Assembly: GCA_002431945.1 (NCBI GenBank) | Contig: DJET01000018.1 | Span: 1 to 30,597 of the forward strand | DNA: 30,597 nucleotides | From: Ruminococcaceae bacterium UBA5891 | Lineage (GTDB): Bacteria > Bacillota > Clostridia > Oscillospirales > Acutalibacteraceae | Direction: 5' to 3' | In this document: positions 24,203 to 30,597 of the stretch, piece by piece | Layout of the letters: every line of letters starts with the position of its first letter | How positions within the stretch are numbered: position 1 is the first letter of the stretch | Program-made: the position numbers and the translations under genes | The notes under the pieces: generated by a model | Database searches by the model: none | Told to the model about the DNA's origin: nothing | The model's input: the letters and a program-made list of their open reading frames with translations, nothing else

Positions 24203-24508
24203 ATGTACGCAATTATCGAAACAGGCGGAAAGCAGTACCGTGTTGAAAGCGGCGACGTTATTTACGTTGAAAAGCTCAACGCCGAGGTTGACGAGGAAGT
24301 TACCTTCGACAAGGTTGTTGCTGTTTGCAACAGAACTCTTAAGGTTGGTAAGCCCTATGTTAAGGACGCTTTTGTAAAGGGTACCGTTTTAAAGAACGGC
24401 AAGGGTAAAAAGGTTACCGTATTTACCTATAAGCCGAAGAAGAGCAGTTCGCGCAAAATGGGTCACAGACAGCCCTATACTAAGGTACAGATCGGCGAGA
24501 TCGGTTAA
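24203..24508 (+). CDS. rplU: 50S ribosomal protein L21
   Basis: The 101-residue product starts MYAIIETGGKQYRVESGDVI, a hallmark of bacterial L21, and ends with the KKSSSRKMGHRQPYTKVQI segment that contacts 23S rRNA. It is a structural protein of the large subunit. Length and motifs are typical. The first base lies directly after the leader, with GGCAGGTG as the ribosome site. Two bases separate it from prp. Confidence 0.97.
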   Translation: MYAIIETGGKQYRVESGDVIYVEKLNAEVDEEVTFDKVVAVCNRTLKVGKPYVKDAFVKGTVLKNGKGKKVTVFTYKPKKSSSRKMGHRQPYTKVQIGEIG

Positions 24509-24510
24509 TT

Positions 24511-24831
24511 ATGACCAAGGTAAAATTTTTTGCTGACGGTAGGAGCCTTTGCGGCTTTGAAATCAGCGGTCACTGTTCGTCGGACGGTGACGATGAGATC
24601 GGAAAAACGGTTTGCGCGGCGGTTTCCTCCGCAGCGTATATGGCGGCTAACACCGTAACCGAGATAATCGGCGATACGGCAGATGCCGTGGTAGAAGACG
24701 CGGTTATGCGCTTCACCGTAAAGAATCCTTCTTCATATACCGTTAAGGTGTTAGAGGGGTTAAGGCTTCATTTAACAGAGCTTTCCGGTCAATACGGCGA
24801 TAACATAAGAATTATCGGAGGTGCAAAATAA
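24511..24831 (+). CDS. prp: Ribosomal-processing cysteine protease Prp
   Basis: This 106-residue protein is the YsxB/Prp cysteine protease that removes the N-terminal extension of ribosomal protein L27 in Firmicutes. The conserved SGHCSSD (His21) and VCAAVSS (Cys35) segments give the catalytic pair. The length and its place between rplU and rpmA are typical. Its substrate L27, with a matching extension, is encoded immediately downstream, with no base between the two genes. Confidence 0.93.
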   Translation: MTKVKFFADGRSLCGFEISGHCSSDGDDEIGKTVCAAVSSAAYMAANTVTEIIGDTADAVVEDAVMRFTVKNPSSYTVKVLEGLRLHLTELSGQYGDNIRIIGGAK

Positions 24832-25116
24832 ATGTTAAAGATTAACGTTCAGTTATTCGCTCATAAAAAAGGTATGGGTTCAACCAAAAACGGCCGCGAC
24901 AGCGAGGCTAAGCGTCTCGGCGTTAAGCGTGCGGACGGTCAGTTCGTTTTAGCGGGCAACATATTGGTTCGCCAAAGAGGAACCCACATTCACGCAGGCA
25001 ACAACGTGGGCCGCGGTTCAGATGATACTCTGTTTGCTCTTATCGACGGCAAGGTTAAGTTTGAGCGCGTAGGCAGAGACCGTAAACAGGTTAGTATTTA
25101 CGCTGTTGAGCAGTAA
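24832..25116 (+). CDS. rpmA: 50S ribosomal protein L27
   Basis: The 94-residue product has the L27 core (HKKGMGSTKNGRDSEAKRLG and ILVRQRGTHIHAGNNVGRG), whose N-terminus reaches the peptidyl-transferase centre. It is preceded by a Firmicutes-type extension, MLKINVQLFA. By analogy with Staphylococcus, Prp cuts this at about Phe9, before Ala10. GGAGGTG lies just before the ATG. A terminator follows, ending the rplU operon. Confidence 0.97.
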   Translation: MLKINVQLFAHKKGMGSTKNGRDSEAKRLGVKRADGQFVLAGNILVRQRGTHIHAGNNVGRGSDDTLFALIDGKVKFERVGRDRKQVSIYAVEQ

Positions 25117-25124
25117 TTAAGCAG

Positions 25125-25160
25125 ATCCGGGCGGCAGACAGCTACCCGGATTTATTTTTT
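25125..25160 (+). terminator. Terminator after rpmA
   Basis: ATCCGGG (25125-25131) pairs with CCCGGAT (25145-25151) around a 13-base loop and is followed by TTATTTTTT. It ends the rplU-prp-rpmA transcript. Some read-through to the DUF2007 genes is likely, because no clear promoter is seen between it and 25180. Confidence 0.8.
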
Positions 25161-25179
25161 ATGAAAGGCAGGATAAGTT

Positions 25180-25563
25180 ATGATAATATGTCACGTATGT
25201 AATGCGGAGTGCGAGGACGGGGCGGAGCTTTGCCCTGTTTGCGGAGCCGATTTAACGGCTGTGCCGGCGGAAGAAACGGCAAACGAGACCGTAATAGAAA
25301 GACCTACGCTTTTGGCAACGCTTGACGACGTTGTTTCGGCGGAAATTTTAAAGGATATGTTGGCGGAAGCGGGAATACCGTACAGCAGTGATTCAAAGGA
25401 AGAAACCATGCATATAACCTTCGGCGGTTCGTTTGCGGCAGACGATATTTATGTTGACGAATCCGACCTTGAGGCGGCAAACAAAATATACGAGGATTTT
25501 TTAAATTCCGAGCCGCAGTTTGACGAAGAGTTCTTTGATGAATCGGAGAACGGCGAAGAATGA
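25180..25563 (+). CDS. Zinc-ribbon plus DUF2007-type protein
   Basis: This 127-residue protein has an N-terminal zinc ribbon (CHVCNAECEDG with Cys4/Cys7 and CPVCG with Cys18/Cys21, by position) and a short acidic linker. A DUF2007-like domain follows (about 45-110: LATLDDVVSAEILKDMLAEA, GIPY, then ADDIYVDESDLEAANKIYED). DUF2007 is annotated as a putative signal-transducing domain of unknown role. The last residues are strongly acidic. GAAAGGCAGG precedes the ATG. Its stop overlaps the ATG of a paralogous gene, so the two are cotranslated. No biochemical function can be assigned. Confidence 0.78.
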   Translation: MIICHVCNAECEDGAELCPVCGADLTAVPAEETANETVIERPTLLATLDDVVSAEILKDMLAEAGIPYSSDSKEETMHITFGGSFAADDIYVDESDLEAANKIYEDFLNSEPQFDEEFFDESENGEE

Positions 25564-25871
25564 GTTTTTTTAAGTGGGGAAGAAAAAAGGAAACGGAGCC
25601 GGACGAAAACGAGCCGGTTTTGGCGGCAGTAATTAAAAATCCCGTTACTTCGGAGATTTTTCAGGATATACTAAAGGAAAACGGCATACCGTGTATATGC
25701 CGTCAGGACGGCGCGGGCGGTTCCGTTAAGCTTTTGTTCGGGGCGGGCGTAGTGCCGGATAATATATATGTTGCGGCAAAAAATTACGAAACGGCGCGCG
25801 GACTTTACGAGGCTTATCTTCAAACCGAGGTAGAGTCCGAAGACGAAACTGAAGAGGAAACAAAAGAGTAA
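25560..25871 (+). CDS. Second DUF2007-type protein, paralogue of the preceding gene
   Basis: This 103-residue protein lacks the zinc ribbon. It starts with a basic segment (MSFFKWGRKKETEPD), then repeats the same fold as its neighbour: LAAVIKNPVTSEIFQDILKENGIP, a beta strand, and VPDNIYVAAKNYETARGLYEAYL. It also ends in an acidic tail. The shared segment-by-segment pattern and the ATGA overlap indicate an ancient tandem duplication in which only the first copy kept or gained the zinc ribbon. The role is unknown. It lies one base before obgE. Confidence 0.72.
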   Translation: MSFFKWGRKKETEPDENEPVLAAVIKNPVTSEIFQDILKENGIPCICRQDGAGGSVKLLFGAGVVPDNIYVAAKNYETARGLYEAYLQTEVESEDETEEETKE

Positions 25872-25872
25872 A

Positions 25873-27147
25873 ATGTTTGTTGATATAGCTAATATACATT
25901 TAAAGGCGGGCAACGGCGGCGACGGAGCCGTTTCGTTCCATAGGGAAAAATACGTTGCGGCGGGCGGACCGGACGGCGGCGACGGCGGAAAGGGCGGAAG
26001 CATTGTTTTTAAGGCGGACAGTAACCTTTCTACCTTGGCGGATTTCCGTTACAAGCGCAAATATGCCGCGCAATCCGGCGAAAACGGCGCAGGCGGCCGC
26101 TGTTCGGGCAAAAAAGCCCCCGACCTTATTATAAACGTGCCCACAGGCACCCTTGTAAAGGATACCGAAACCGGCAGAATTATAGCCGATATATCAGACA
26201 GCGAGCCTGTAATCATTGCAAAGGGCGGAAACGGCGGCTGGGGTAACCAGCATTTCGCAACGTCAACGCGTCAGGTGCCGCGCTTTGCAAAAAAAGGCAA
26301 CCCCGGTGAAGAGCTTGACGTAACGCTTGAATTAAAGCTTTTGGCAGACGTGGGACTGATAGGCTTTCCGAATGTGGGCAAATCAACTCTTATATCGGTT
26401 GTAAGCGAGGCAAAGCCGAAAATTGCGAATTATCACTTTACAACGCTTACTCCCGTTTTGGGGGTTGTAAGAATGGGCGAGGGCAGCTCGTTTGTTATGG
26501 CGGATATACCCGGTCTTATTGAGGGCGCGGGAGAGGGCGTGGGCTTAGGCCACGAGTTTTTGCGCCATGTTGAGCGCTGCCGCCTGCTTTTGCACGTTAT
26601 AGATGTTTCGGGCAGCGAGGGCAGGGACCCGATAGACGATTTTAACAAAATAAATAAAGAGCTTGCCGTATTCAGCAGCGAGCTTAAGGATCGTCCGCAG
26701 ATAATAGTAGGCAATAAATGCGATCTTACAAGCGAGGAAGAGGTAAAACGCATTTCGGATTATTTTACCGAACGCGGCTATAAATTCTTCCCCGTTATGG
26801 CGGCTATTGCCGAGGGAACGGGCGAGCTTATAAATTATGTTGCTGCCGAGCTTTCAAAGCTGCCGCCTATTAAAAGGTACGAGGCTCAGTCTAAGCCGAT
26901 CGAAGACCTTACCGTAAAGAAAAAACGCGATTTTACCGTACGCGTGTGCGACGGCGTTTACTTTGTTGAAAACTGCGCGTGGATAATGGACGTTATGAAC
27001 ACGGTAGACCCCGAAGACTATGAGTCGCTTCAATATTTTGAACGCGTTTTGCGTTCAAGCGGCATTATTTCCGCACTTGAAAAAGCCGGAATATCTCAGG
27101 GTGATACAGTAAGCGTTTACGATATTGAATTTGAGTATGTGATGTGA
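25873..27147 (+). CDS. obgE: GTPase Obg (CgtA)
   Basis: This 424-residue GTPase acts in 50S subunit maturation and in stress and growth control. Three domains are in order. The glycine-rich Obg fold (1-157) has KAGNGGDGAVSFHREKYV. The G domain has the P-loop GFPNVGKST (164-172), DIPGLIEGA (211-219) and NKCD (281-284). The C-terminal OCT domain (about 345-424) has FTVRVCDGVYFVENCAWIMD. Length is typical of clostridial Obg. It follows the DUF2007 pair by one base and its stop overlaps the mrnC start, consistent with the usual rplU-rpmA-obg neighbourhood. Confidence 0.96.
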   Translation: MFVDIANIHLKAGNGGDGAVSFHREKYVAAGGPDGGDGGKGGSIVFKADSNLSTLADFRYKRKYAAQSGENGAGGRCSGKKAPDLIINVPTGTLVKDTETGRIIADISDSEPVIIAKGGNGGWGNQHFATSTRQVPRFAKKGNPGEELDVTLELKLLADVGLIGFPNVGKSTLISVVSEAKPKIANYHFTTLTPVLGVVRMGEGSSFVMADIPGLIEGAGEGVGLGHEFLRHVERCRLLLHVIDVSGSEGRDPIDDFNKINKELAVFSSELKDRPQIIVGNKCDLTSEEEVKRISDYFTERGYKFFPVMAAIAEGTGELINYVAAELSKLPPIKRYEAQSKPIEDLTVKKKRDFTVRVCDGVYFVENCAWIMDVMNTVDPEDYESLQYFERVLRSSGIISALEKAGISQGDTVSVYDIEFEYVM

Positions 27148-27536
27148 TGAATACGGAAAATCCGAATTTGTTAAGCCCTTCTGTTTTGGCTTTTGTGGGC
27201 GACGCGGTTTACGGGCTTTATGTACGCACGGCGCTGGCGGGCGTTAACAGACCGTCGGGCGAGCTGCACAGGCTTTCGGTCACAATGGTAAACGCCTCTG
27301 CACAGGCAAAGGCGTTTGAGGTTATTAAGCCCCTGCTTACCGAGGGGGAAACCGCGGTTTTTAAAAGGGGACGCAATTTTCATACCTCTGCGAGCCCTAA
27401 AAGCTCTACAAAGGGCGAATATCATACCGCAACGGGGCTTGAGTGCCTTTTCGGCTGGCTTTATCTTTCGGGCGAAACGCAAAGGGCAAACGAGCTTTTT
27501 GAAACAATACTGAAAAATGCCGAGGACTTTGTTTAA
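27147..27536 (+). CDS. mrnC: Mini-ribonuclease III
   Basis: This 129-residue protein is a dimeric RNase III-like nuclease without the double-stranded RNA-binding domain. Mini-III trims 23S rRNA precursor ends in Bacillus. Motifs are LLSPSVLAFVGDAVYGLYVR (catalytic Asp and following acidic region), FKRGRNFHTSASPKSSTKGE and YHTATGLECLFGWLYLSGE (second acidic residue Glu in the GLE segment). The ATG at 27147 overlaps the obgE stop (TGATG). A GTG one codon earlier is also open. Coupling to obgE is likely. Confidence 0.9.
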   Translation: MNTENPNLLSPSVLAFVGDAVYGLYVRTALAGVNRPSGELHRLSVTMVNASAQAKAFEVIKPLLTEGETAVFKRGRNFHTSASPKSSTKGEYHTATGLECLFGWLYLSGETQRANELFETILKNAEDFV

Positions 27537-27553
27537 GTGCCGGGGGTGTTAAA

Positions 27554-28195
27554 ATGACCGATAAGGTTTTGTTTATATTTGAAATGATCGGGGTTATCGC
27601 CTGCGCGGCTTCGGGTACGGCTTCGGGCATAAATAAGCATATGGACGCGTTCGGCGTAACCTTTTTGGCGGTAATAACGGCAATGGGCGGCGGTATAATA
27701 CGCGATCTTATATTAGGCGCAATTCCGCCGGTGGCTTTTATAAAGCCCGTTTACGTTGCGGCGGCAACAGCGGTTTCGCTTACAATGTTTTTTATACATA
27801 GGTATTTCAAAAAACAAAGCTTAGGAAAACTGCATAATTTTGTGTTTATTTATATGGACGCGGTAGGCCTTGGCGCATTTACGGTTGTCGGAATTAAAAA
27901 AGCGGTTATAATGTACGGCTTTTCGCACCTTTTTCTTGTGCTTACCACCGGCTTTATAACGGGAATAGGCGGCGGAATACTGCGCGATGTGCTTGCAGGG
28001 GATACGCCTGCGGTTTTTATAAAATACTTTTATGCCTGCGCCTCAATTATCGGCGCGGTGCTTTGTATGGCGCTTTGGAATGTTTTGGGCGAAAAGGCGG
28101 CAATGCTTATCGGTATAACGGCGATCGTGGTGTTAAGGCTTTGTGCCGCACACTTTCACTGGAGCTTTTTTAAAGATAAAGGCGGTGCAGAATAA
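27554..28195 (+). CDS. TRIC/UPF0126 family membrane channel protein
   Basis: This 213-residue protein has about seven transmembrane helices. Two internal repeats each carry the family motif: ITAMGGGIIRDLILG and ITGIGGGILRDVLAGD. These glycine-rich kinks line the pore in TRIC-type cation channels, and bacterial members are annotated UPF0126/YvgT/YadS. A potassium- or sodium-permeable channel is the likely role by homology. GGGGGTG precedes the ATG, 17 bases after mrnC. The last codons form one arm of a hairpin that may serve as terminator. Confidence 0.88.
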   Translation: MTDKVLFIFEMIGVIACAASGTASGINKHMDAFGVTFLAVITAMGGGIIRDLILGAIPPVAFIKPVYVAAATAVSLTMFFIHRYFKKQSLGKLHNFVFIYMDAVGLGAFTVVGIKKAVIMYGFSHLFLVLTTGFITGIGGGILRDVLAGDTPAVFIKYFYACASIIGAVLCMALWNVLGEKAAMLIGITAIVVLRLCAAHFHWSFFKDKGGAE

Positions 28196-28205
28196 CTGCA
28201 CCGCC
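28181..28205. terminator. Hairpin at the convergent gene ends
   Basis: A perfect 10-bp stem (28181-28190 with 28196-28205) with a 5-base loop overlaps the end of the TRIC gene. It lies between that gene and the convergent coaX. The downstream T-content is modest on both strands. It probably acts as a shared weak terminator. Confidence 0.55.
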
Positions 28206-28225
28206 GAATTTGTTAAAACCGATTT

Positions 28226-28262
28226 TTCCGTCACTCTGAACGTTTGCGCGAAAAAATCCTTA
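28226..28262. repeat. Degraded copy of the interspersed repeat
   Basis: The segment with CCGTCACTCTGAACGTTTGC followed by GAAAAAATCC resembles the CATTCTGAG...GAAAGAATCC units in 30309-30454. It occupies the gap between the convergent TRIC and coaX genes. Similarity is partial and judged by eye. Confidence 0.4.
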
Positions 28263-28275
28263 ACAGAAAAACGGT

Positions 28276-29049
28276 TTAATTGTTTTTTTCGTATACCGTG
28301 CGCAGTCCCTCAAGCAAAAGGTTTTCGTTGTATATAATGTTGTGCTCGCAGTATGCTATAATTTCCTTTGATAACCCGCCGGTGGCTACCACCGTCGGCA
28401 CTTCGCCAAGCTCGTCTTCAATTCTGTTAAGCAGTCCGTCAAGCATTGCGGCGGTTCCGTAAACCAGACCGGACTGCATACACTCAACCGTGTTCGGGCT
28501 TATAACGGAAGAGGGCGCGGTTATCGGAATTGATGTAAGCTGCGAGGTGTTTTCGGTAAGCGCCTTTAAGGTAAGCCGCACGCCCGCTGCAATAACTCCG
28601 CCCAAAAACGCGCCGTTTTTATCAAGCACGCTCAGCGTCGTTGCCGTTCCCATATCAATTATAACGCACGGCATGGTGTATTCCTCAAGCGCACCCACAG
28701 CGCCGGCTACAAGGTCCGCGCCAAGCTGCGCGGGATTGTCTATTTTAATATTAAGCCCTGTTTTAACGCCGGGGCCCAACATAAGCGGAACAATATCGCA
28801 AAGCTTTGAAACCGCGTCTGCAATGCTTGCGCCGACGCTCGGCACAACCGATGAAATTATGCAGTCCTCGATCTCGCGGTAATCCTGCAGGTAAAGCGAA
28901 AGCACATTTTTAATCTCAACTGCGTACTGATCGGAGGTTTTTCGCGGTTCGGTGGCAAGACGCGCGGTAAACGAAAGAATATTGCCGTTGTAAGCGCCTA
29001 AAGTAACGTTTGTATTTCCTATATCAACGGTAAGCAGCAAAACCATCAT
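28276..29049 (-). CDS. coaX: Type III pantothenate kinase
   Basis: This 257-residue enzyme phosphorylates pantothenate with ATP, the first step of coenzyme A synthesis. Motifs are VDIGNTNVTLG (Asp9 and phosphate loop), RTSDQY-like KTSDQYAVEI (37-46), GPGVKTGLN (pantothenate site), LGADLVAGAVGA (Asp112) and VIIDMGTATTLSVLD (Asp132). Type III enzymes typically need a monovalent cation. Two adjacent ATG codons start the frame. The second (29046) lies a little farther from AAAGGA and may be the true start. The gene runs opposite to its neighbours and has its own promoter. Confidence 0.94.
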   Translation of the reverse strand: MMVLLLTVDIGNTNVTLGAYNGNILSFTARLATEPRKTSDQYAVEIKNVLSLYLQDYREIEDCIISSVVPSVGASIADAVSKLCDIVPLMLGPGVKTGLNIKIDNPAQLGADLVAGAVGALEEYTMPCVIIDMGTATTLSVLDKNGAFLGGVIAAGVRLTLKALTENTSQLTSIPITAPSSVISPNTVECMQSGLVYGTAAMLDGLLNRIEDELGEVPTVVATGGLSKEIIAYCEHNIIYNENLLLEGLRTVYEKNN

Positions 29050-29073
29050 TCCTTTTAAAGCTTAATTTATTTC

Positions 29074-29102
29074 ATTATATAAAAAAGGGCGCTTAAAATC
29101 AA
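29074..29102 (-). promoter_or_regulatory. Promoter of coaX
   Basis: Read on the minus strand, TTGATT (complement of 29097-29102) and TATAAT (complement of 29074-29079) are 17 bases apart. The -35 element lies 8 bases from the -35 of the opposite rpsF promoter, so the two promoters are back to back and may influence each other. Confidence 0.78.
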
Positions 29103-29110
29103 CAATTTTG

Positions 29111-29139
29111 TTGACAAAAAGGGAAAATACTGTTATAAT
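29111..29139 (+). promoter_or_regulatory. Promoter of rpsF-ssb-rpsR
   Basis: A consensus TTGACA (29111-29116), a 17-base spacer and TATAAT (29134-29139), close to ideal, as expected for a ribosomal-protein operon. The predicted transcript has a leader of about 70 bases. Confidence 0.9.
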
Positions 29140-29159
29140 ACGAAATGCTGATTAAAATA

Positions 29160-29200
29160 ATTAGCTCCTTGTTCCGCTGTTTTGCGGGACCAACAGTCCA
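29160..29200 (+). ncRNA. rpsF leader hairpin, candidate S6:S18 autoregulatory RNA
   Basis: TTGTTCCGC pairs with GCGGGACCAA around a TGTTTT loop, leaving one bulged C. A conserved leader that binds the S6:S18 complex and imitates its 16S rRNA site is known before rpsF in many bacteria, and its key CCG-containing bulged stem fits this location. A second pairing, CTGTT with AACAG, is mutually exclusive with the first and ends just before the ribosome site. The match is by eye only. Confidence 0.45.
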
Positions 29201-29217
29201 AAAGGAGGTGCAAAGAA

Positions 29218-29499
29218 ATGACTAATAAGTACGAAGCAGCCATTGTTCTTTCGGTAGCTCAGGGTGACGAAGCCACCGCGGCTTTAAAGGAAAAGTTCAA
29301 TGACCTTATCGCCAAGAACGGCACTGTCGAGAATGTTGACGATTGGGGCAAGCGCCGTCTTGCTTATCTCATTAACGACGAGGCTGAGGGCTATTACGTT
29401 TTCTTTAATTTTGAAAGCGAGCCGTCGTTCCCTGCCGAGCTTGAGCGTATCGCAAAGATTACCGACGGCGTTTTACGCGCTATGGTAATCAAGAAGTAG
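29218..29499 (+). CDS. rpsF: 30S ribosomal protein S6
   Basis: The product from ATG 29218 has 93 residues, beginning MTNKYEAAIVLSV. AAAGGAGGTG lies 8 bases upstream. A longer open frame from 29182 would put the ribosome site inside the gene and is rejected. S6 signatures are visible: WGKRRLAYLINDEAEGYYVF and the C-terminal RIAKITDGVLRAMVIKK. S6 binds S18 on the small-subunit platform. It is the first gene of the classical rpsF-ssb-rpsR operon. Confidence 0.97.
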   Translation: MTNKYEAAIVLSVAQGDEATAALKEKFNDLIAKNGTVENVDDWGKRRLAYLINDEAEGYYVFFNFESEPSFPAELERIAKITDGVLRAMVIKK

Positions 29500-29511
29500 G
29501 AGGTAGTAAAA

Positions 29512-29937
29512 ATGTTTAACTTAGTGGTTCTTACAGGTCGTCTTACTGCCGATCCGGAGCTAAAAACTACCCAAAGCGGTATTTCCGTAACTTCATTTTC
29601 AGTGGCCGTTAACCGCCCTTACAGAACGGGCGAAGAGCAGCAAACGGATTTTATAAATGTGGTTGCATGGCGCAAAACGGCTGAATTTATTGCCAAATAT
29701 TTTAAAAAGGGCAATATGATAGGTATTGAGGGTTCAATTCAAACCCGTAAATATACCGATAAAAACGGCAACAACAGAACCGCGTTTGAGGTTGTTGTTA
29801 ACAACGCTCAGTTTGTTGAGTCAAAGCGCGACTCTGCGGCGTCTCAGGGCAGCGAGCAGCCGGCTTCCTTCAGCAATGCGGGAGCAGACGATTTTTCCGA
29901 TCTGAGCGATGTATCGGACGACGATCTGCCGTTTTAA
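29512..29937 (+). CDS. ssb: Single-stranded DNA-binding protein
   Basis: This 141-residue protein has the OB fold of bacterial SSB: MFNLVVLTGRLTADPELK, FSVAVNRPYR, TDFINVVAWRKTAEFIAKYF and GNMIGIEGSIQTRKYTD. A flexible Ser/Ala/Gln-rich linker and the acidic tip DDDLPF follow. The tip recruits replication and repair proteins. It coats single-stranded DNA as a tetramer. AGGAGGTAG precedes the ATG. Length is slightly short, with a compact linker, but complete. Confidence 0.97.
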   Translation: MFNLVVLTGRLTADPELKTTQSGISVTSFSVAVNRPYRTGEEQQTDFINVVAWRKTAEFIAKYFKKGNMIGIEGSIQTRKYTDKNGNNRTAFEVVVNNAQFVESKRDSAASQGSEQPASFSNAGADDFSDLSDVSDDDLPF

Positions 29938-29979
29938 TATTTGATTTTTTCCAATCTCATATATTAGGAGGTTTATCTG

Positions 29980-30225
29980 ATGGAGAACGAAAGAAACGAT
30001 AGACCGATGCACAGAAAAGCACGCAAAAAGGTTTGCCATTTCTGTGTTGATCGCGTTGAAGCTATCGATTATAAGGATGTAGCCCGTCTTCGCAAGTTTA
30101 TTTCGGAACGTGCAAAGATTCTTCCGCGCAGAGCAACCGGCACTTGTGCCGCTCATCAGCGCGAGCTTACAACCGCTATAAAGCGTGCGCGCCAAATAGC
30201 GTTGCTTCCTTATGTAAACGACTGA
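29980..30225 (+). CDS. rpsR: 30S ribosomal protein S18
   Basis: The 81-residue product carries S18 features: a basic start with KARKKVCHFCVDRVEAIDYK, then RLRKFISERAKILPRRATGTC and HQRELTTAIKRARQIALLPY. It forms the S6:S18 pair on the 30S platform. The CxxC (CHFC) and later Cys are like zinc-binding C+ S18 forms. TTAGGAGG lies 10 bases upstream. It ends the operon. Confidence 0.97.
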   Translation: MENERNDRPMHRKARKKVCHFCVDRVEAIDYKDVARLRKFISERAKILPRRATGTCAAHQRELTTAIKRARQIALLPYVND

Positions 30226-30230
30226 TTTTA

Positions 30231-30262
30231 AAAATTCCCCGACTTGTTCGGGGAATTTTTTT
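30231..30262 (+). terminator. Terminator of the rpsF operon
   Basis: AAATTCCCCGA (30232-30242) pairs with TCGGGGAATTT (30248-30258) around a 5-base loop and continues into a T-run. It is a strong intrinsic terminator 6 bases after the rpsR stop. Confidence 0.92.
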
Positions 30263-30597
30263 ATTTATCTGGCGTAGTACCGTTAAGTACGCCCGCAATG
30301 ACGAAACTGCCTGTCATTCTGAGTGACGTTGCGAGCGCCTGCGGTGCAGGAAGAAGCGAGCAAAAGGAAGCGCCGCGGTCAAAAGTTGTTCGCGCTCCAA
30401 GCGAATAACAACTTTTGGGCACCGCAAGAGTGATGAAGCACGAAAGAATCCGTAATACCCTTAAAGGAAAAACGGATTGCCGCACGCCTAACGGCGTTCG
30501 CAATGACAATGGGGCGGATTGCCGCGCTTTACGTCATTCGCAATTACAGGATTAACAAAGCCGCACCTTAACAGGGTTTCCATAAAGACACCTTTGT
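30263..30597. repeat. Non-coding region with degenerate interspersed repeat units
   Basis: No credible gene is present. The stretch holds units that resemble intergenic repeats of gut Firmicutes: CCTGTCATTCTGAGTGACG (30309-30327), GAAAGAATCCGTAA (30441-30454), and CGGATTGCCGC twice (30473-30483 and 30515-30525). Each CGGATTGCCGC is followed about 20 bases later by a near-complement containing TTCGCAAT, giving two imperfect stem-loop units. A further CGCAATGAC lies near 30294. A related degraded unit lies at 28226-28262. These look like remnants of a non-autonomous repeat family without a transposase. Confidence 0.55.
30375..30425. repeat. Long imperfect hairpin within the repeat region
   Basis: GCGGT plus CAAAAGTTGTT (30375-30390) pairs with AACAACTTTTG (30407-30417) and ACCGC (30421-30425), the outer part separated by a GGC bulge. 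An inner CGC/GCG pair tightens the loop. The hairpin lies inside the interspersed repeat and may be its structural core. Confidence 0.6.

Noticed and set aside
29182..29217. Longer rpsF start
   Set aside because: The ribosome site AAAGGAGGTG would fall inside the gene; S6 begins at 29218.
30261..30509. Short open frames on both strands in the terminal region
   Set aside because: They coincide with repeat units and hairpins, lack ribosome sites, and their products resemble translated repeats.
1..30597. CRISPR arrays, tRNA or rRNA genes, insertion sequences, integrase attachment sites
   Set aside because: No regularly spaced repeats, cloverleaf candidates, rRNA segments, transposase or integrase genes were seen. 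Direct repeats flanking the phage-like cluster were looked for by eye and not found; a computed comparison would be more sensitive.

Overview
The window reads as a chromosomal contig from a low-to-mid GC Gram-positive bacterium of the class Clostridia, probably an uncultured gut lineage near the Oscillospirales/Ruminococcaceae. The grounds are strong AGGAGG ribosome binding sites, sigma-A-type promoters with 17-bp spacers, a two-subunit GlgC/GlgD glycogen system, ribosomal protein L27 with a Firmicutes-type N-terminal extension next to its protease Prp, and a PadR-DUF1700-DUF4097 trio. The taxonomic placement is inference; no rRNA or tRNA gene is visible.

Layout. (1) 1-2065: two hairpins, a near-consensus promoter, and a PadR regulator with two envelope-associated genes. 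(2) 2099-7811: a PocR-AraC regulator divergent from a four-gene sugar operon (FucI-type isomerase, FGGY kinase, DUF4432 mutarotase-like protein, class II aldolase), closed by a strong terminator. A 13-bp inverted repeat sits between regulator and operon. (3) 7897-15518: a compact phage virion-head cluster (small terminase candidate, large terminase, small membrane protein, scaffold-like protein, major capsid protein with a C-terminal Ig-like domain, P22-like portal, connector-like protein, 679-aa tail/nozzle-like protein). No integrase, replication, lysis or tail-fibre gene is seen. A GHL10-type lipoprotein hydrolase follows directly and ends at a strong hairpin. (4) 16881-22670: a glycogen synthesis operon glgB-glgC-glgD-glgA, then uppP and a YfcE-type phosphodiesterase. 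(5) 24086-28195: promoter and leader RNA, rplU-prp-rpmA, a terminator, two DUF2007-type paralogues, obgE, mrnC and a TRIC/UPF0126 membrane protein. (6) 28276-30262: coaX on the minus strand, back-to-back promoters, then rpsF-ssb-rpsR and a terminator. (7) 30263-30597: non-coding, with degenerate interspersed repeat units and a long hairpin.

How the genes fit together. The sugar operon encodes a complete intracellular route of isomerisation, phosphorylation and aldol cleavage for an unidentified sugar, without its own transporter. The glycogen operon encodes ADP-glucose synthesis, chain elongation and branching. The rplU and rpsF regions are housekeeping loci. The phage-like block is the most unusual part. 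Its genes are intact, of host-like composition, and limited to DNA packaging and particle assembly. The large terminase retains its P-loop only if translation begins at an ATT codon that overlaps the stop of the upstream gene.
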